NCBI GenBank assembly: GCA_023662825.1
Contig: JAMPIH010000016.1
Location: 1-39,569, forward strand
Source of the DNA: Bacteroides sp.
GTDB taxonomy: Bacteria > Bacteroidota > Bacteroidia > Bacteroidales > P3
Reading direction: 5' to 3'
DNA: 39,569 nt
Below are positions 27,109 through 35,583 of this stretch, one piece after another. Position 1 is the stretch's first letter. Every line of letters begins with the position of its first letter. The notes under the pieces are model-generated. The model searched no databases and had not been told where the DNA came from. It was given only the letters and a program-made list of their open reading frames with translations. A program made the position numbers and the translations under genes.

Positions 27109-28308
27109 TTAAACTTCCTGTTGGTCTCGCTCGCGGTTGCCGATGGTCTGTGAATAGACCTCGCGCAGCACCTCGGCATCGGCTTCGGTAAAGGTTTGGT
27201 TGCGGCGCGCATACACGATCCGGGCCGTGTCGATGGCGCGTTCCACCCTATAGGTTTCCCGCCCCCAGGTAAAGGAGGGTATGAAGTTTTTGGGGAATCC
27301 GACGCCAAACACGTTGCAGCCCACGCCCACCACCGTTCCGGTATTGAACTGGGTGCCGATGGCGCTCTTGGAGTGATCGCCCATCAGCAGCCCGCAAAAC
27401 TGCAGGCCCGTCTTTACGAAACGTTCTTCGGCGTAACTCCACACCCGCACCGGCGAATAGTCGTTCTTCAGGTTCGAGCAGTTCGTGCCCGCACCCAGGT
27501 TGCACCACTCGCCCAACACGGCATCGCCCAGAAAGCCGTCGTGCGCCTTGTTGGCATAGCCCAGCATCACGGTGCTTTCCACCTCGCCCGCCACCTTGCA
27601 GTAGGGTCCGAAAGTGTTGCCTCCGTAAATCTTGGCGCCCATCTTGATGAGGCTGCCCTCGCACAGCGCCAGAGGCCCCTGCACCAGGCAGCCGGGCATG
27701 ATCCGGGCGTTCCTGCCCAGATACACCGGGCCTTGGGTCGTGTCGATCAGCGCGTGGGTAACCAGCGCGCCTTCTTCGGCGAACACCAGATGGGCACCGG
27801 TCTGCACCGCACCCTCCCCTTTCCAGTTCGCGGAAACACGGTTCCGGCTCAGCCGCGCCAGATCCACTCCAATTTGTTTGCCATTGAGCGTAAAGATGTC
27901 CCACGGGTGCCGTATTTGCAGGCACTCGGCAGGATATTCCAGTTTTTCCCTGCCAGAAAGGCAGGCTTGCAGGTCGAAGCCGGCCAATTGCGCGGCGGTG
28001 GCGTAAACGGCAATCCATTCGCCATCCTTGAACAAGGCTCCGTTCCGCGGCAGGGCCTTCACGGCTTCGGCCAAGGCCTGGTCGGCGATAAAGGAGGCGT
28101 TCAGCAACAGGTTTTCCGCCTCGATACGGCAGCCGAAACGTTTCTGCAGGTAGGATTCCGTTATAAAACCTCCGTCCTGCCCCAGAAAGGCGTTCCATTT
28201 TTCCTGCAGGGTGTCGATGCCCGCGCGCAGCAGGGCCACGGGGCGCGTAAAGCTGAACGGCAGCAGCTGTTTACGTATCTTCGGATCGTCGCAAAACAAA
28301 TAATTCAT
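27109..28308 (-). CDS. Bacteroidetes-type GlmU homologue
   Basis: A 399-aa protein of the alternative bacterial GlmU family of Bacteroidetes, thought to make UDP-N-acetylglucosamine for cell-wall and LPS synthesis. The N-terminus (MNYLFCDD...LLPFSFTRPVALLRAGIDTL) corresponds to a diverged nucleotidyltransferase domain. From about residue 190, hexapeptide repeats form a left-handed beta-helix (VYLGRNARIMPGCLV, GSLIKMGAKIYG, TVMLGYANKAHDGFLGDAVLG, GAGTNCSNLK), as in acetyltransferases. Its exact activity has not been read from the sequence. It is the first gene before lon. Confidence 0.87.
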   Translation of the reverse strand: MNYLFCDDPKIRKQLLPFSFTRPVALLRAGIDTLQEKWNAFLGQDGGFITESYLQKRFGCRIEAENLLLNASFIADQALAEAVKALPRNGALFKDGEWIAVYATAAQLAGFDLQACLSGREKLEYPAECLQIRHPWDIFTLNGKQIGVDLARLSRNRVSANWKGEGAVQTGAHLVFAEEGALVTHALIDTTQGPVYLGRNARIMPGCLVQGPLALCEGSLIKMGAKIYGGNTFGPYCKVAGEVESTVMLGYANKAHDGFLGDAVLGEWCNLGAGTNCSNLKNDYSPVRVWSYAEERFVKTGLQFCGLLMGDHSKSAIGTQFNTGTVVGVGCNVFGVGFPKNFIPSFTWGRETYRVERAIDTARIVYARRNQTFTEADAEVLREVYSQTIGNRERDQQEV

Positions 28309-28334
28309 GAGATTGTGTATGAAATGTCCATATA

Positions 28335-28372
28335 CGACAAAAGCGGAAGTATCTCTGCCTCCGCTTTTGTCG
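28335..28372 (-). terminator. Hairpin downstream of rpmE
   Basis: A perfect 13-bp stem (28335-28347 with 28360-28372), CGACAAAAGCGGA and its complement, with a 12-base loop. It lies 22 bases past the rpmE stop on the minus strand and before the GlmU homologue start. It lacks a long T tract on the minus side, so it may attenuate rather than stop transcription. Confidence 0.5.
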
Positions 28373-28393
28373 CTTTTACAATGAAAGAACTTC

Positions 28394-28672
28394 TTACTTT
28401 CCGGCCGCAGCCTTCTTCTTGTCGAGCTGCTTCTGGTATTTGCTCATAAACTTGTCCACACGTCCGGCGGTATCCACCAGCTTCACCTTGCCGGTAAAGT
28501 ACGGGTGCGAGGCGCTGGAGATTTCCAACTTTACAAGGGGATATTCATTGCCGTCTTCCCACTTGACGGTATCTTTCGTTTGAATGGTTGATTTGCTTAA
28601 AAAAGCGTAGTCGTTCGACATATCCTTAAATACAACCAAACGATAATCTTTAGGGTGAATGTCTTTCTTCAT
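28394..28672 (-). CDS. rpmE: Ribosomal protein L31 type B
   Basis: A 92-aa large-subunit protein. It has [36 protein letters not shown] and VDKFMSKY, which identify type B L31 (also called RpmE2 or YkgM). There is no cysteine, so it lacks the zinc-binding CxxC of type A, as usual for Bacteroidetes. A short Lys/Ala tail follows. It is probably a single-gene unit with a near-perfect promoter at 28696-28727. Confidence 0.96.
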   Translation of the reverse strand: MKKDIHPKDYRLVVFKDMSNDYAFLSKSTIQTKDTVKWEDGNEYPLVKLEISSASHPYFTGKVKLVDTAGRVDKFMSKYQKQLDKKKAAAGK

Positions 28673-28695
28673 GGTTCAAGCACAATTTTGAGGCG

Positions 28696-28727
28696 CAAAA
28701 GTAGCACAATCTTTTCGATTTACCAAA
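28696..28727 (-). promoter_or_regulatory. Bacteroidetes-type promoter of rpmE
   Basis: On the minus strand, TTTG at 28724-28727 (-33 box) and TACTTTTG at 28696-28703 (-7 box, full match to TAnnTTTG) are separated by 20 bases, the expected spacing. The ATG is about 23 bases beyond the -7 box. Confidence 0.75.
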
Positions 28728-28741
28728 AGATTTTTTGCAGG

Positions 28742-30391
28742 CTATGCGGTGATGAACTTCACGGCTTCCGAAAGCGGCGGCACCACTTGCTTCTTGCGCG
28801 ACATCACGCCCGGCAGCCACATCATGTTGTGCGAGGCATCCATATGGAAGGCCTCCCCGATCAGGGTCTTGGGCTCGCCGGTGAACACCAACACAGAAGC
28901 CGCCTCCAATACATTGGTTATCATCACCATCGATAAATCGTACCCCTCTTTTTTCCGCATGGCGTCCAAAGCCTCCACGATCTCGTCCTTGCGGTCGGCC
29001 GCCTGCTGACGGTCCAGAACCGAACACTGGCTGATGGAAAGGCGGTAGCGGCCTATCAGGAACTCCTTCATGTCGTTCTTGGCGATTTCCCCGGCCGTCA
29101 TGTTACCGATATCCGAACCGGCCTTGAGCAGTTCCATGCCGTACTCCTGAACGTCCACCCCAGCGATTTTCGACAGGTATTGCGCCATCTCGCGGTCGTG
29201 TTCGGTGCAGGTGGGCGACTTGAACAGCACCGTGTCCGAAAGGATGGCCGAGAGCATGAGGCCCGCGATCTTGGGCGGGATGGCCACCTGACGGTGCAGG
29301 TGCATGTCTGCCACGATGGTGCAGGTGCAGCCCACCGGATCCTGACGCGTAAAGATGGGTTCGTTGGTCTGTATGCCGCCTAAGCGATGATGGTCGATGA
29401 TCTCGATGATCTTGGCCATCTCGATGCCTTCCACCGCCTGGCTGCGCTCGTTGTGGTCCACCAGGATCAGCTTGGTCTTTTCGGGCACCATCACCGACTC
29501 GCTGCTCACGATGCCCACCAGCTTGTTGTTCTCCACCACCGGATAGAAGCGGTGGCGGTGCTTTTCCATGAGCCCTTTCACCTCGCTCACCATATCGGCG
29601 GGCTTGAAGCGGATCACGTCGGTCTGCATGATCGACGACACCGGCACGCACTGGTTGATGAGCCGCGCACAAGTGTATGTATCGTGCGGAGCGGTCAGGA
29701 TCACGGCGTGATACTTGCGTGCCGCCTCCATCACTTCGGGATGCACCGCGCTGTTGCCCGTAAGCAAGAGGCAGACCGCCCCGTGTTCGATGCAGGCCAG
29801 ATGGATTTCGGCGATACGGTCGCCCACCAGGATCACGTCGCCCTCCTGAACGCTGTCCTGCACCGTCTGCAGGCTTCCGGCGGCGATCCTCACCTCTCCC
29901 GACACAATCTCGTCCAAGCGTTCCTCTCCCACCGTGACCGAAGCATCGCACACATTGGCCAATTCCCTGAGCGACACCTTGATGTCTGCGAAACTCTGCA
30001 TCTCCACATCCTCGAAATAGCGCTTGGCCACGTCGCTCACCGTCACCATGCCCACCAGGTCGCGGCGGTCGTTCACCACCGGAATCGACTTCACGCCGTC
30101 CTTGCACATGATCTTGGCCAGTTCCCGCAGGTTCTGCTTTTCGTGGATGGTCAAATCCCAGGCCATCGACACATCCGACACCCTCGGATAGACGTCCGAG
30201 AGCAATACCGGCGCCTCGACCCCGAAGTATTGCAGGGCGAAGGCGGTTTCCCTGTTGATGGAACCCGCCCTTGCCGGCACTACGTTGAAGCCTAATTCAG
30301 TCTTGAGGTGCGCGTAGCAGATGGCCGCGCAGATGGAATCGGTGTCGGGATTGCGGTGTCCGATCGCGTAAATGGGGCGTTGCTGGTTCAT
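28742..30391 (-). CDS. CBS-domain family II inorganic pyrophosphatase
   Basis: A 549-aa manganese-type (DHH family) pyrophosphatase with regulatory inserts. The N-terminal DHH module starts at IGHRNPDTDS (His12, Asp16, Asp18 as metal ligands). A long insert follows with one CBS domain, a DRTGG-like domain (residues about 110-230) and a second CBS domain. The DHH motif is Asp333-His-His in IIDHHRLGG; the DHHA2 part follows. The enzyme hydrolyses pyrophosphate from biosynthesis; the CBS pair binds adenine nucleotides in studied relatives. It is divergent from hpt with about 70 bases between. Confidence 0.92.
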   Translation of the reverse strand: MNQQRPIYAIGHRNPDTDSICAAICYAHLKTELGFNVVPARAGSINRETAFALQYFGVEAPVLLSDVYPRVSDVSMAWDLTIHEKQNLRELAKIMCKDGVKSIPVVNDRRDLVGMVTVSDVAKRYFEDVEMQSFADIKVSLRELANVCDASVTVGEERLDEIVSGEVRIAAGSLQTVQDSVQEGDVILVGDRIAEIHLACIEHGAVCLLLTGNSAVHPEVMEAARKYHAVILTAPHDTYTCARLINQCVPVSSIMQTDVIRFKPADMVSEVKGLMEKHRHRFYPVVENNKLVGIVSSESVMVPEKTKLILVDHNERSQAVEGIEMAKIIEIIDHHRLGGIQTNEPIFTRQDPVGCTCTIVADMHLHRQVAIPPKIAGLMLSAILSDTVLFKSPTCTEHDREMAQYLSKIAGVDVQEYGMELLKAGSDIGNMTAGEIAKNDMKEFLIGRYRLSISQCSVLDRQQAADRKDEIVEALDAMRKKEGYDLSMVMITNVLEAASVLVFTGEPKTLIGEAFHMDASHNMMWLPGVMSRKKQVVPPLSEAVKFITA

Positions 30392-30434
30392 AGGCCATGC
30401 TTTTTGGAAGTCGTAAAGATACAGAAAAAAGGTT

Positions 30435-30442
30435 TATCTTTG
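30435..30442 (+). promoter_or_regulatory. Bacteroidetes-type -7 box of hpt operon
   Basis: TATCTTTG is a full match to TAnnTTTG and lies 19 bases before the hpt ATG. No TTTG box is seen at 19-21 bases upstream; the nearest, at 30403, is 28 bases away, so the -33 element is weak or absent. Confidence 0.55.
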
Positions 30443-30461
30443 CGCGCATAGAACTATTGCC

Positions 30462-31004
30462 ATGGATAAAGGAATTATCCGGATCAAGGACAAGGACTTC
30501 AAGCCCTATCTTCCGGCTCGGGAATTAGACCGAATCATCGGGGAATTGGCCGAAAAGATCAACCGCGACTATGCCGGCAGGAGCCCGCTCCTGCTGCCCG
30601 TGCTCAACGGGGCGTTCATCTTCGCCGCCGACCTGGTAAAGAAAATCAAGCTGCCCTGCCGCATCTCGCTGGTAAAGATGAGTTCGTACAGCGGTCTGGA
30701 AAGCACCAACAAGGTGCAGGACCTGATCGGCCTGCAGGAAGACATCTCGGGCCAGGACGTCATCATCATCGAAGACATCGTGGATACCGGCGTCACGATG
30801 GCGCACATGCTCGACATGCTCAAGGAAAAGAATCCCAAGAGCGTGGCCATCTGCAGCCTGTTCTTCAAACCGGAAAAGTTCACCAAAGACTACCCCGTCC
30901 AATACATCGGAAAATCCATTCCCAACGACTTTGTTGTGGGTTACGGCTTCGATTACGACGGCTTCGGCCGCAATCTGCCCGACATCTACAGCATCGTGGA
31001 ATAA
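30462..31004 (+). CDS. hpt: Hypoxanthine phosphoribosyltransferase
   Basis: A 180-aa purine-salvage enzyme that joins hypoxanthine or guanine to PRPP, giving IMP or GMP. The PRPP-binding loop is VIIIEDIVDTGVTM (about residues 100-113). LPVLNGAFIFAADL and the flexible-loop SSYSG near residue 75 are both present, as is FVVGYGFDYDG near the end, typical of bacterial HPRT. It leads the hpt-adk-mrp-nifU-like operon, 12 bases before adk, which joins purine salvage to adenylate balance. Confidence 0.95.
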   Translation: MDKGIIRIKDKDFKPYLPARELDRIIGELAEKINRDYAGRSPLLLPVLNGAFIFAADLVKKIKLPCRISLVKMSSYSGLESTNKVQDLIGLQEDISGQDVIIIEDIVDTGVTMAHMLDMLKEKNPKSVAICSLFFKPEKFTKDYPVQYIGKSIPNDFVVGYGFDYDGFGRNLPDIYSIVE

Positions 31005-31016
31005 AATAGACGAATC

Positions 31017-31589
31017 ATGCTTAACATAGCACTTTTCGGCCCTCCGGGTGCAGGCAAAGGCACACAGAGCGAGAAACTCCTTGCCAAATACGGACTACTC
31101 TATATCTCCACCGGCGACATGCTCCGCAAGGAAACCGCCTCCGGTTCGGAATTGGGTAAGGAAATCAACCGGATAACCTCCCAAGGCCATTTGGTGTCGG
31201 ACGACCTGATCATGCGCATCATCCGCAAGACGGTGGCGGAGAATCCCCACGCGAACGGCATCCTGTTCGACGGTTTCCCGCGCACGCTGAGCCAGGCCGT
31301 GCTGCTGGAAGAGTTCATCAACGAACTGCACACCCGCTTCTTCGGCGTGCTGAGCCTGGAGGTCCCGAGGGAGGAACTCATCACGCGACTCATCAACCGC
31401 GGCAAAGTTTCGGGCCGTTCCGACGACAAGGAGGACGTAATCCAGGAACGCCTCCGGGAATACGAGGCCAAGACCCTGCCGGTGGCCGACTACTTCCGCA
31501 AGAAAAACTGCTACTACCCCGTTAACGGCACCGGCGCGCTCGACGAGATATTCGGCCGGCTGGTTGAACAAATCGAAAAACACGCCTGA
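31017..31589 (+). CDS. adk: Adenylate kinase
   Basis: A 190-aa nucleoside monophosphate kinase catalysing ATP + AMP to 2 ADP. The P-loop GPPGAGKGTQ is at residues 8-17. STGDMLR, DGFPRT and the LID-side GRSDDKEDVIQERLREY are all in place. The LID is the short form without the zinc-binding cysteines, giving a length under 200 residues, common in Bacteroidetes. It lies 12 bases after hpt and 6 before mrp. Confidence 0.96.
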   Translation: MLNIALFGPPGAGKGTQSEKLLAKYGLLYISTGDMLRKETASGSELGKEINRITSQGHLVSDDLIMRIIRKTVAENPHANGILFDGFPRTLSQAVLLEEFINELHTRFFGVLSLEVPREELITRLINRGKVSGRSDDKEDVIQERLREYEAKTLPVADYFRKKNCYYPVNGTGALDEIFGRLVEQIEKHA

Positions 31590-31595
31590 TACGAT

Positions 31596-32654
31596 ATGGA
31601 AAACACTCCTCGCATAGACGATGTAAAGGCGGCCCTGAGCCATGTGATGGATCCTGAACTGGGAGCCGACCTGGTGAGCCTCAACATGATACAGAATATC
31701 GCCGTCAAGGGCAAGACCATTGCCTTCGACCTGGTGCTCACCACCCCCGCCTGCCCGCTCAAGAAAGTGATGAGCGACAACTGCAAGGCGGCCATCGCCC
31801 AATACATCTCGCCCGAATACGAAGTGGAAATCAACCTGACTTCCGCCAAGCGCGAAGCCCCCAAAGACGACCTGAGGCAGCTTGCCAAGGTAAAGCACAT
31901 CATTGCCGTGGCTTCCGGAAAAGGCGGCGTGGGCAAGTCCACCGTGGCGGCCAACCTGGCGCTTGCATTAGCCAAGAGCGGCCAAAAAGTGGCCTTGGTC
32001 GACGCCGACATCTATGGCCCGTCCATCCCCACGATGTTCGCACTCGAGAACGTGCAGCCCCAGGGAATCCAAGACGGCGAGAACACCCTGCTCCTGCCGG
32101 TCGAGAAATACGGCATCAAGCTGATTTCCATCGGATTTTTCGTGGATGCCGACAAAGGGCTGCTCTGGCGCGGCCCGATGGCCTCCAACGCGCTCAAGCA
32201 GCTGTTTACCGAAACCAAGTGGGACGACATCGACTATATGGTGGTGGATCTTCCTCCCGGAACGGGCGATATCCACATCACACTCGTGCAGATGCTGCCC
32301 ATCAGCGGTGTGGTGATGGTATCCAGCCCGCAGCAGGTGGCCATCGCCGACGTGAAGCGCGCCGCCCAGATGTTCCAGGCCGTCAAGGTGCCCATGCTGG
32401 GTATGGTGGAGAACATGGCCTATTTCGTGCCGGGCGATATGCCGGAAAAGAAATACTACATTTTCGGCAAGGGTGCTTTCGAACGCTATGCCGCCCAGAT
32501 GGGATTCCCCGTGCTGGCCGAAATTCCGATGACCGAAGAGACCGCCCAAAGCGGCGACGCCGGCAAGCCGGAAGTGCTGCGCGAGAACAGCCCCGTGGGG
32601 GATGCTTTCATGAAACTGGCTCAGAAGATAACGGAACTGCGAAGCTGCGAATAA
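31596..32654 (+). CDS. Mrp/ApbC-family Fe-S cluster carrier ATPase
   Basis: A 352-aa protein of the Mrp/NBP35 family, which carries Fe-S clusters to target proteins. An N-terminal MIP18 (DUF59) domain (MDPELGADLVSLNMI) precedes a deviant Walker A GKGGVGKST near residues 108-116. VVDLPPGTGDIHI forms the switch region. The usual C-terminal CxxC that binds the bridging cluster is absent: the matching segment is MVENMAYFVPGDMPEKKYYIFG. I believe this is a common variant in Bacteroidetes. The nearby nifU-like gene supports the Fe-S role. Confidence 0.92.
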   Translation: MENTPRIDDVKAALSHVMDPELGADLVSLNMIQNIAVKGKTIAFDLVLTTPACPLKKVMSDNCKAAIAQYISPEYEVEINLTSAKREAPKDDLRQLAKVKHIIAVASGKGGVGKSTVAANLALALAKSGQKVALVDADIYGPSIPTMFALENVQPQGIQDGENTLLLPVEKYGIKLISIGFFVDADKGLLWRGPMASNALKQLFTETKWDDIDYMVVDLPPGTGDIHITLVQMLPISGVVMVSSPQQVAIADVKRAAQMFQAVKVPMLGMVENMAYFVPGDMPEKKYYIFGKGAFERYAAQMGFPVLAEIPMTEETAQSGDAGKPEVLRENSPVGDAFMKLAQKITELRSCE

Positions 32655-32715
32655 TCTAAACTTCAAGTTTCAATAAGCCTTACAAAAACAAAGAAAATCA
32701 AAGAATAAAAAAGCA

Positions 32716-32970
32716 ATGGATAATCAAGAAAAATTGGCCGTAATGGAAAAGGTACGGCAAATCATCGAAACCCGTATGCGCCCCGCCCTCCAGGCCGATG
32801 GCGGCGATATCTCATTCGTTGACATGAGCGATGACATGGTGGTGAGCGTGCGCCTGCACGGTGCCTGCGGAACCTGCCCCCGCGCCCAGATGACCTTGAA
32901 ACAAGGTGTGGAAGTGGCCATCCGCAACGAAGTGCCCCAGGTCAAGGAAGTGGTGGCGGTGGGTTTCTAA
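32716..32970 (+). CDS. NifU C-terminal-domain Fe-S scaffold protein
   Basis: An 84-aa protein consisting only of the NifU C-terminal (Nfu) domain. The cluster-binding CxxC is Cys51-Cys54 in GACGTCPRAQMTL, and RPALQADGGDISFVD near the N-terminus is the family start. Two such chains usually hold one [4Fe-4S] cluster for transfer. It follows mrp by 61 bases, and both probably act in cluster delivery. A strong terminator follows. Confidence 0.94.
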   Translation: MDNQEKLAVMEKVRQIIETRMRPALQADGGDISFVDMSDDMVVSVRLHGACGTCPRAQMTLKQGVEVAIRNEVPQVKEVVAVGF

Positions 32971-32991
32971 ACACAGCCCCTTTATAACGGC

Positions 32992-33027
32992 AGAAGCCGG
33001 TAAACGTAACGTTTACCGGCTTCTTTT
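32992..33027 (+). terminator. Convergent terminator overlapping the nadE stop
   Basis: A perfect 15-bp stem (32992-33006 with 33010-33024), AGAAGCCGGTAAACG and complement, with loop TAA and a short T run. It ends the hpt operon. The right arm includes the nadE stop codon (33013-33015) and last codons, so the hairpin also lies at the end of nadE. Confidence 0.82.
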
Positions 33028-34581
33028 GTATGCGGCGGGAATCTCGGTGTCTTCGGCCAGCACCGTGCCGCTTATCCTGATAACGGGCGGGGTCTGCCGG
33101 CGCTTGTAGGCGTTCTTATAGAACAGGTCGAGCACCTTCCTGGTGATATCCTTGTCCACACCACCCTCCTTGACGATTTCCTTCTCGTCCTTCTTTTCTT
33201 CCAGGTGAAGGCGGAGAATCTTCTCGATAAGGTCGTAGGGAGGCAGCGAGTCGCTGTCCTTCTGATCGGGCCGAAGTTCGGCCGAGGGCGCCTTGTCGAT
33301 GCAGTTCTGCGGAATAATCTCTTTCTTACGGTTTATATAATGGGCCAAAGCATACACCTGGCTCTTGTAGAGATCGCCGATCACCGACATGCCGCCGCAC
33401 AGATCGCCGTACAGCGTGCCGTAGCCGCATGCCGCCTCGCTCTTGTTGGAGGTATTGAGCAGCATCGCGCCCGTCTTGTTGGCCACGGCCATCAGCAGGT
33501 TGCCGCGTATGCGCGCCTGCAGGTTCTCTTCGGCCAGACCAAAAGGCGTTCCCTTGAATACGGGCGTCAGTTGCTTCATGAACGTCTTGTACAGCGGTTC
33601 TATCGGTATGATCTCGTAATGTATCTGCAGGTTCTCGGCTTCCTGCACCGCATCGTTCACCGAATGGTCGGTGGAGAACTGCGAGGGCATCATCAGGCCG
33701 AACACGTTCTGCTGCCCCAGGGCTTCCACGGCCAAAGGCAACACCACCGCCGAGTCGATGCCGCCCGACAGTCCGATAACCGCCTTCTTGATGCCGTTCT
33801 GCTTGAAGTAATCGCGGATACCGCACACCAAGGCATCGTGAATCATGCCGATTTCCTTGTCCGCGGAGGCTGTCTTGCGCAAGGGTTTGGTCAGGTATTC
33901 GGTATCCACAGTGGCTGTATGCGATTTAAAATAAGGAAATTGCAGGCAACACTTCCCGTGATGGTAATAGGCGGAACCGCCCACCAGCACCTTTCCCGCC
34001 TGTCCGCCGCTTTGCGCCACATAGAGCATATTCTCGAACATTCCGGACACCTGTTCCATAAACCCTCCGCGATCTTTCTCGCTCTCGGTCATAAAAGACC
34101 GGGCGTCCAGAAAAACGGCCAGATCCACATCTGCCAGCATTTCCATATCCATACCCACCTGCAGAATGAACAGGCTCGAAAGATAGGACGCGAGAATCTT
34201 GGTGTCCTTGAACTCGAATACATTGCCCTGCAGGCTGGAGTCGCTATCGGGAAACTGGTTCACCGAAAATTGGATGCACCCGTCCCAGGCCGCACACAGC
34301 GACGGGATGAAGGAGCCGTCCAGTGCGAAAGGCGTGTCGAACACCAGGGCTGTGCTGCCGGTGGTTTCCTGGATCAGTTTTTTCTGCAACCTGGCGATCC
34401 TGTCGGAACATTCGGTGTATTCCAACAGCGACTTGGGGTCGAATCCGCACAAGGCATCGGTGGGAACCACTGCCAAATCCGCTTTTTCCCGACAGGATTT
34501 TTTATAAAAGTCGCTTATTTTCTTCGCATTGTCTTCCCACGCTCCGGGGAAAAACGAATCCTGCAATATTGAAATTTTCAT
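33013..34581 (-). CDS. nadE: NAD synthetase with degenerate amidase domain
   Basis: A 522-aa NAD+ synthase. The C-terminal synthetase domain is intact: the ATP-binding GLSGGIDSAVV and later TSNKSEAACGYGTLYGD are clear. The N-terminal nitrilase-like domain should supply ammonia from glutamine, but the Glu-Lys-Cys triad seems lost. In AVVPTDALCGF, Thr41 replaces Glu of the PELALTG motif; the Lys segment reads SVNQFPD; and the ICEDLW Cys segment reads ILQVGMD. The start at 34581 is chosen because AAGGAGG lies 5 bases before it; the ATG at 34596 overlaps that site. It probably uses free ammonia. Confidence 0.9.
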   Translation of the reverse strand: MKISILQDSFFPGAWEDNAKKISDFYKKSCREKADLAVVPTDALCGFDPKSLLEYTECSDRIARLQKKLIQETTGSTALVFDTPFALDGSFIPSLCAAWDGCIQFSVNQFPDSDSSLQGNVFEFKDTKILASYLSSLFILQVGMDMEMLADVDLAVFLDARSFMTESEKDRGGFMEQVSGMFENMLYVAQSGGQAGKVLVGGSAYYHHGKCCLQFPYFKSHTATVDTEYLTKPLRKTASADKEIGMIHDALVCGIRDYFKQNGIKKAVIGLSGGIDSAVVLPLAVEALGQQNVFGLMMPSQFSTDHSVNDAVQEAENLQIHYEIIPIEPLYKTFMKQLTPVFKGTPFGLAEENLQARIRGNLLMAVANKTGAMLLNTSNKSEAACGYGTLYGDLCGGMSVIGDLYKSQVYALAHYINRKKEIIPQNCIDKAPSAELRPDQKDSDSLPPYDLIEKILRLHLEEKKDEKEIVKEGGVDKDITRKVLDLFYKNAYKRRQTPPVIRISGTVLAEDTEIPAAYKRSR

Positions 34582-34586
34582 CGAAA

Positions 34587-34593
34587 CCTCCTT
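34587..34593 (-). promoter_or_regulatory. Strong Shine-Dalgarno site of nadE
   Basis: AAGGAGG on the minus strand, 5 bases before the ATG at 34581, decides between two in-frame starts. Strong sites of this type are rare among the host genes of this window. Confidence 0.65.
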
Positions 34594-34604
34594 CATTCAG
34601 AACA

Positions 34605-35528
34605 TTAAAACATTACACCCAACAGCAGGCCTATCTGCTGGTTATTGTACGAGGGTTTACCCAACGAATGGTTTTTCTTTACCGGACGCACGAAACCGTA
34701 ATGGTATTCCACCCCCATAATCAAGTTAACCCTCCTGGCTATCTGATAGTTGTAACCAAACTGGGCGACTCCTGCCAGATTCGCCAAACGGCTGTCCTTC
34801 TTCATTTTTCCCTTATACTTGAACACGCCGTCCATCGTACTGCCGTTGATCGTGATGGGGCCATCGTAAATATCCTTGTACTTGTAGCTTACCCCGAAGC
34901 CGAGATTCAAGCCTGCCGAAAGGAACAACGAGCCCTTGCTGTCGGCGAAATTGCGGGTCTGCCATTTCACCCGCACCGGAATCTCCACATACGAGAACGA
35001 ATACGAGGTTTCGTATTTCACGTTTCCCACGCCCGGATTCTTTACCCGGCCGCCAAAGGTATTGAAAGCAGCCCCCACACCTAAATACAGACGTCCTATC
35101 ATACGCATGTCCAGCATCACCGTAGGCGTCACACAGAAATTGACCCCCGAACGGGAATACGGTTTATCGATGGAGCCGAGCCAGTTAAGCACCGGGGTGG
35201 CATAAACGCCGATATGCAGGAAGCCTTCTTTCTTGGGATTGGAGGGCTCAACGCTTTTTTTCTTTCCCGGCTTGGCTTCTTCCGCACGCCCTCCTTGACT
35301 GTATTCCGTTTGACCCTTAATCGATTTTTCCTCTGTAATATTTTGATTCTTTGTCTGGCTGTCCGAACGAACGGAACGTTCCCCGACTTCTTCGGCAGAC
35401 AGACCCGCGGCCTGGGCACCGTTCGCCAATACCCATGAAGGACTGTCGATAAAACGGGTATTGCCGCTCTGCGCGTAGGCGAACGACATGCACATCAACA
35501 CGAATATGGAAAGGACAGGGCTTTTCAT
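34605..35528 (-). CDS. PorT-like outer-membrane beta-barrel protein
   Basis: A 307-aa exported protein. A signal peptide (MKSPVLSIFVLMCMSFAYAQ) is followed by a Ser/Lys/Glu-rich linker up to about residue 100, then alternating hydrophobic strands (LYLGVGAAFNTFGG, SYVEIPVRVKWQ, LSAGLNLGFGVSYKY) typical of 8-stranded PorT/OmpX-type barrels, ending in an aromatic GVMF. The upstream ORF extension to 35822 enters the divergent gene and is rejected; ATG 35528 starts the signal peptide. It lies 23 bases before nadE and is divergent from another barrel gene. Its role is unknown. Confidence 0.82.
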   Translation of the reverse strand: MKSPVLSIFVLMCMSFAYAQSGNTRFIDSPSWVLANGAQAAGLSAEEVGERSVRSDSQTKNQNITEEKSIKGQTEYSQGGRAEEAKPGKKKSVEPSNPKKEGFLHIGVYATPVLNWLGSIDKPYSRSGVNFCVTPTVMLDMRMIGRLYLGVGAAFNTFGGRVKNPGVGNVKYETSYSFSYVEIPVRVKWQTRNFADSKGSLFLSAGLNLGFGVSYKYKDIYDGPITINGSTMDGVFKYKGKMKKDSRLANLAGVAQFGYNYQIARRVNLIMGVEYHYGFVRPVKKNHSLGKPSYNNQQIGLLLGVMF

Positions 35529-35537
35529 AATTTTGCG

Positions 35538-35545
35538 TACTTTTG
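35538..35545 (+). promoter_or_regulatory. -7 box between divergent barrel genes
   Basis: TACTTTTG fully matches TAnnTTTG and lies 38 bases before the ATG at 35584. A second full match on the minus strand, TACATTTG at 35587-35594, could serve the opposite gene. No clear -33 boxes are visible. Confidence 0.45.
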
Positions 35546-35583
35546 AAAACTGGCAAAGGCAAAACAAATACTTGCCTGCGATT

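Noticed and set aside
25304-27112. 602-aa open frame on the plus strand
   Set aside because: Antisense shadow of lon, rich in His/Arg/Val; lon is complete with all catalytic residues.
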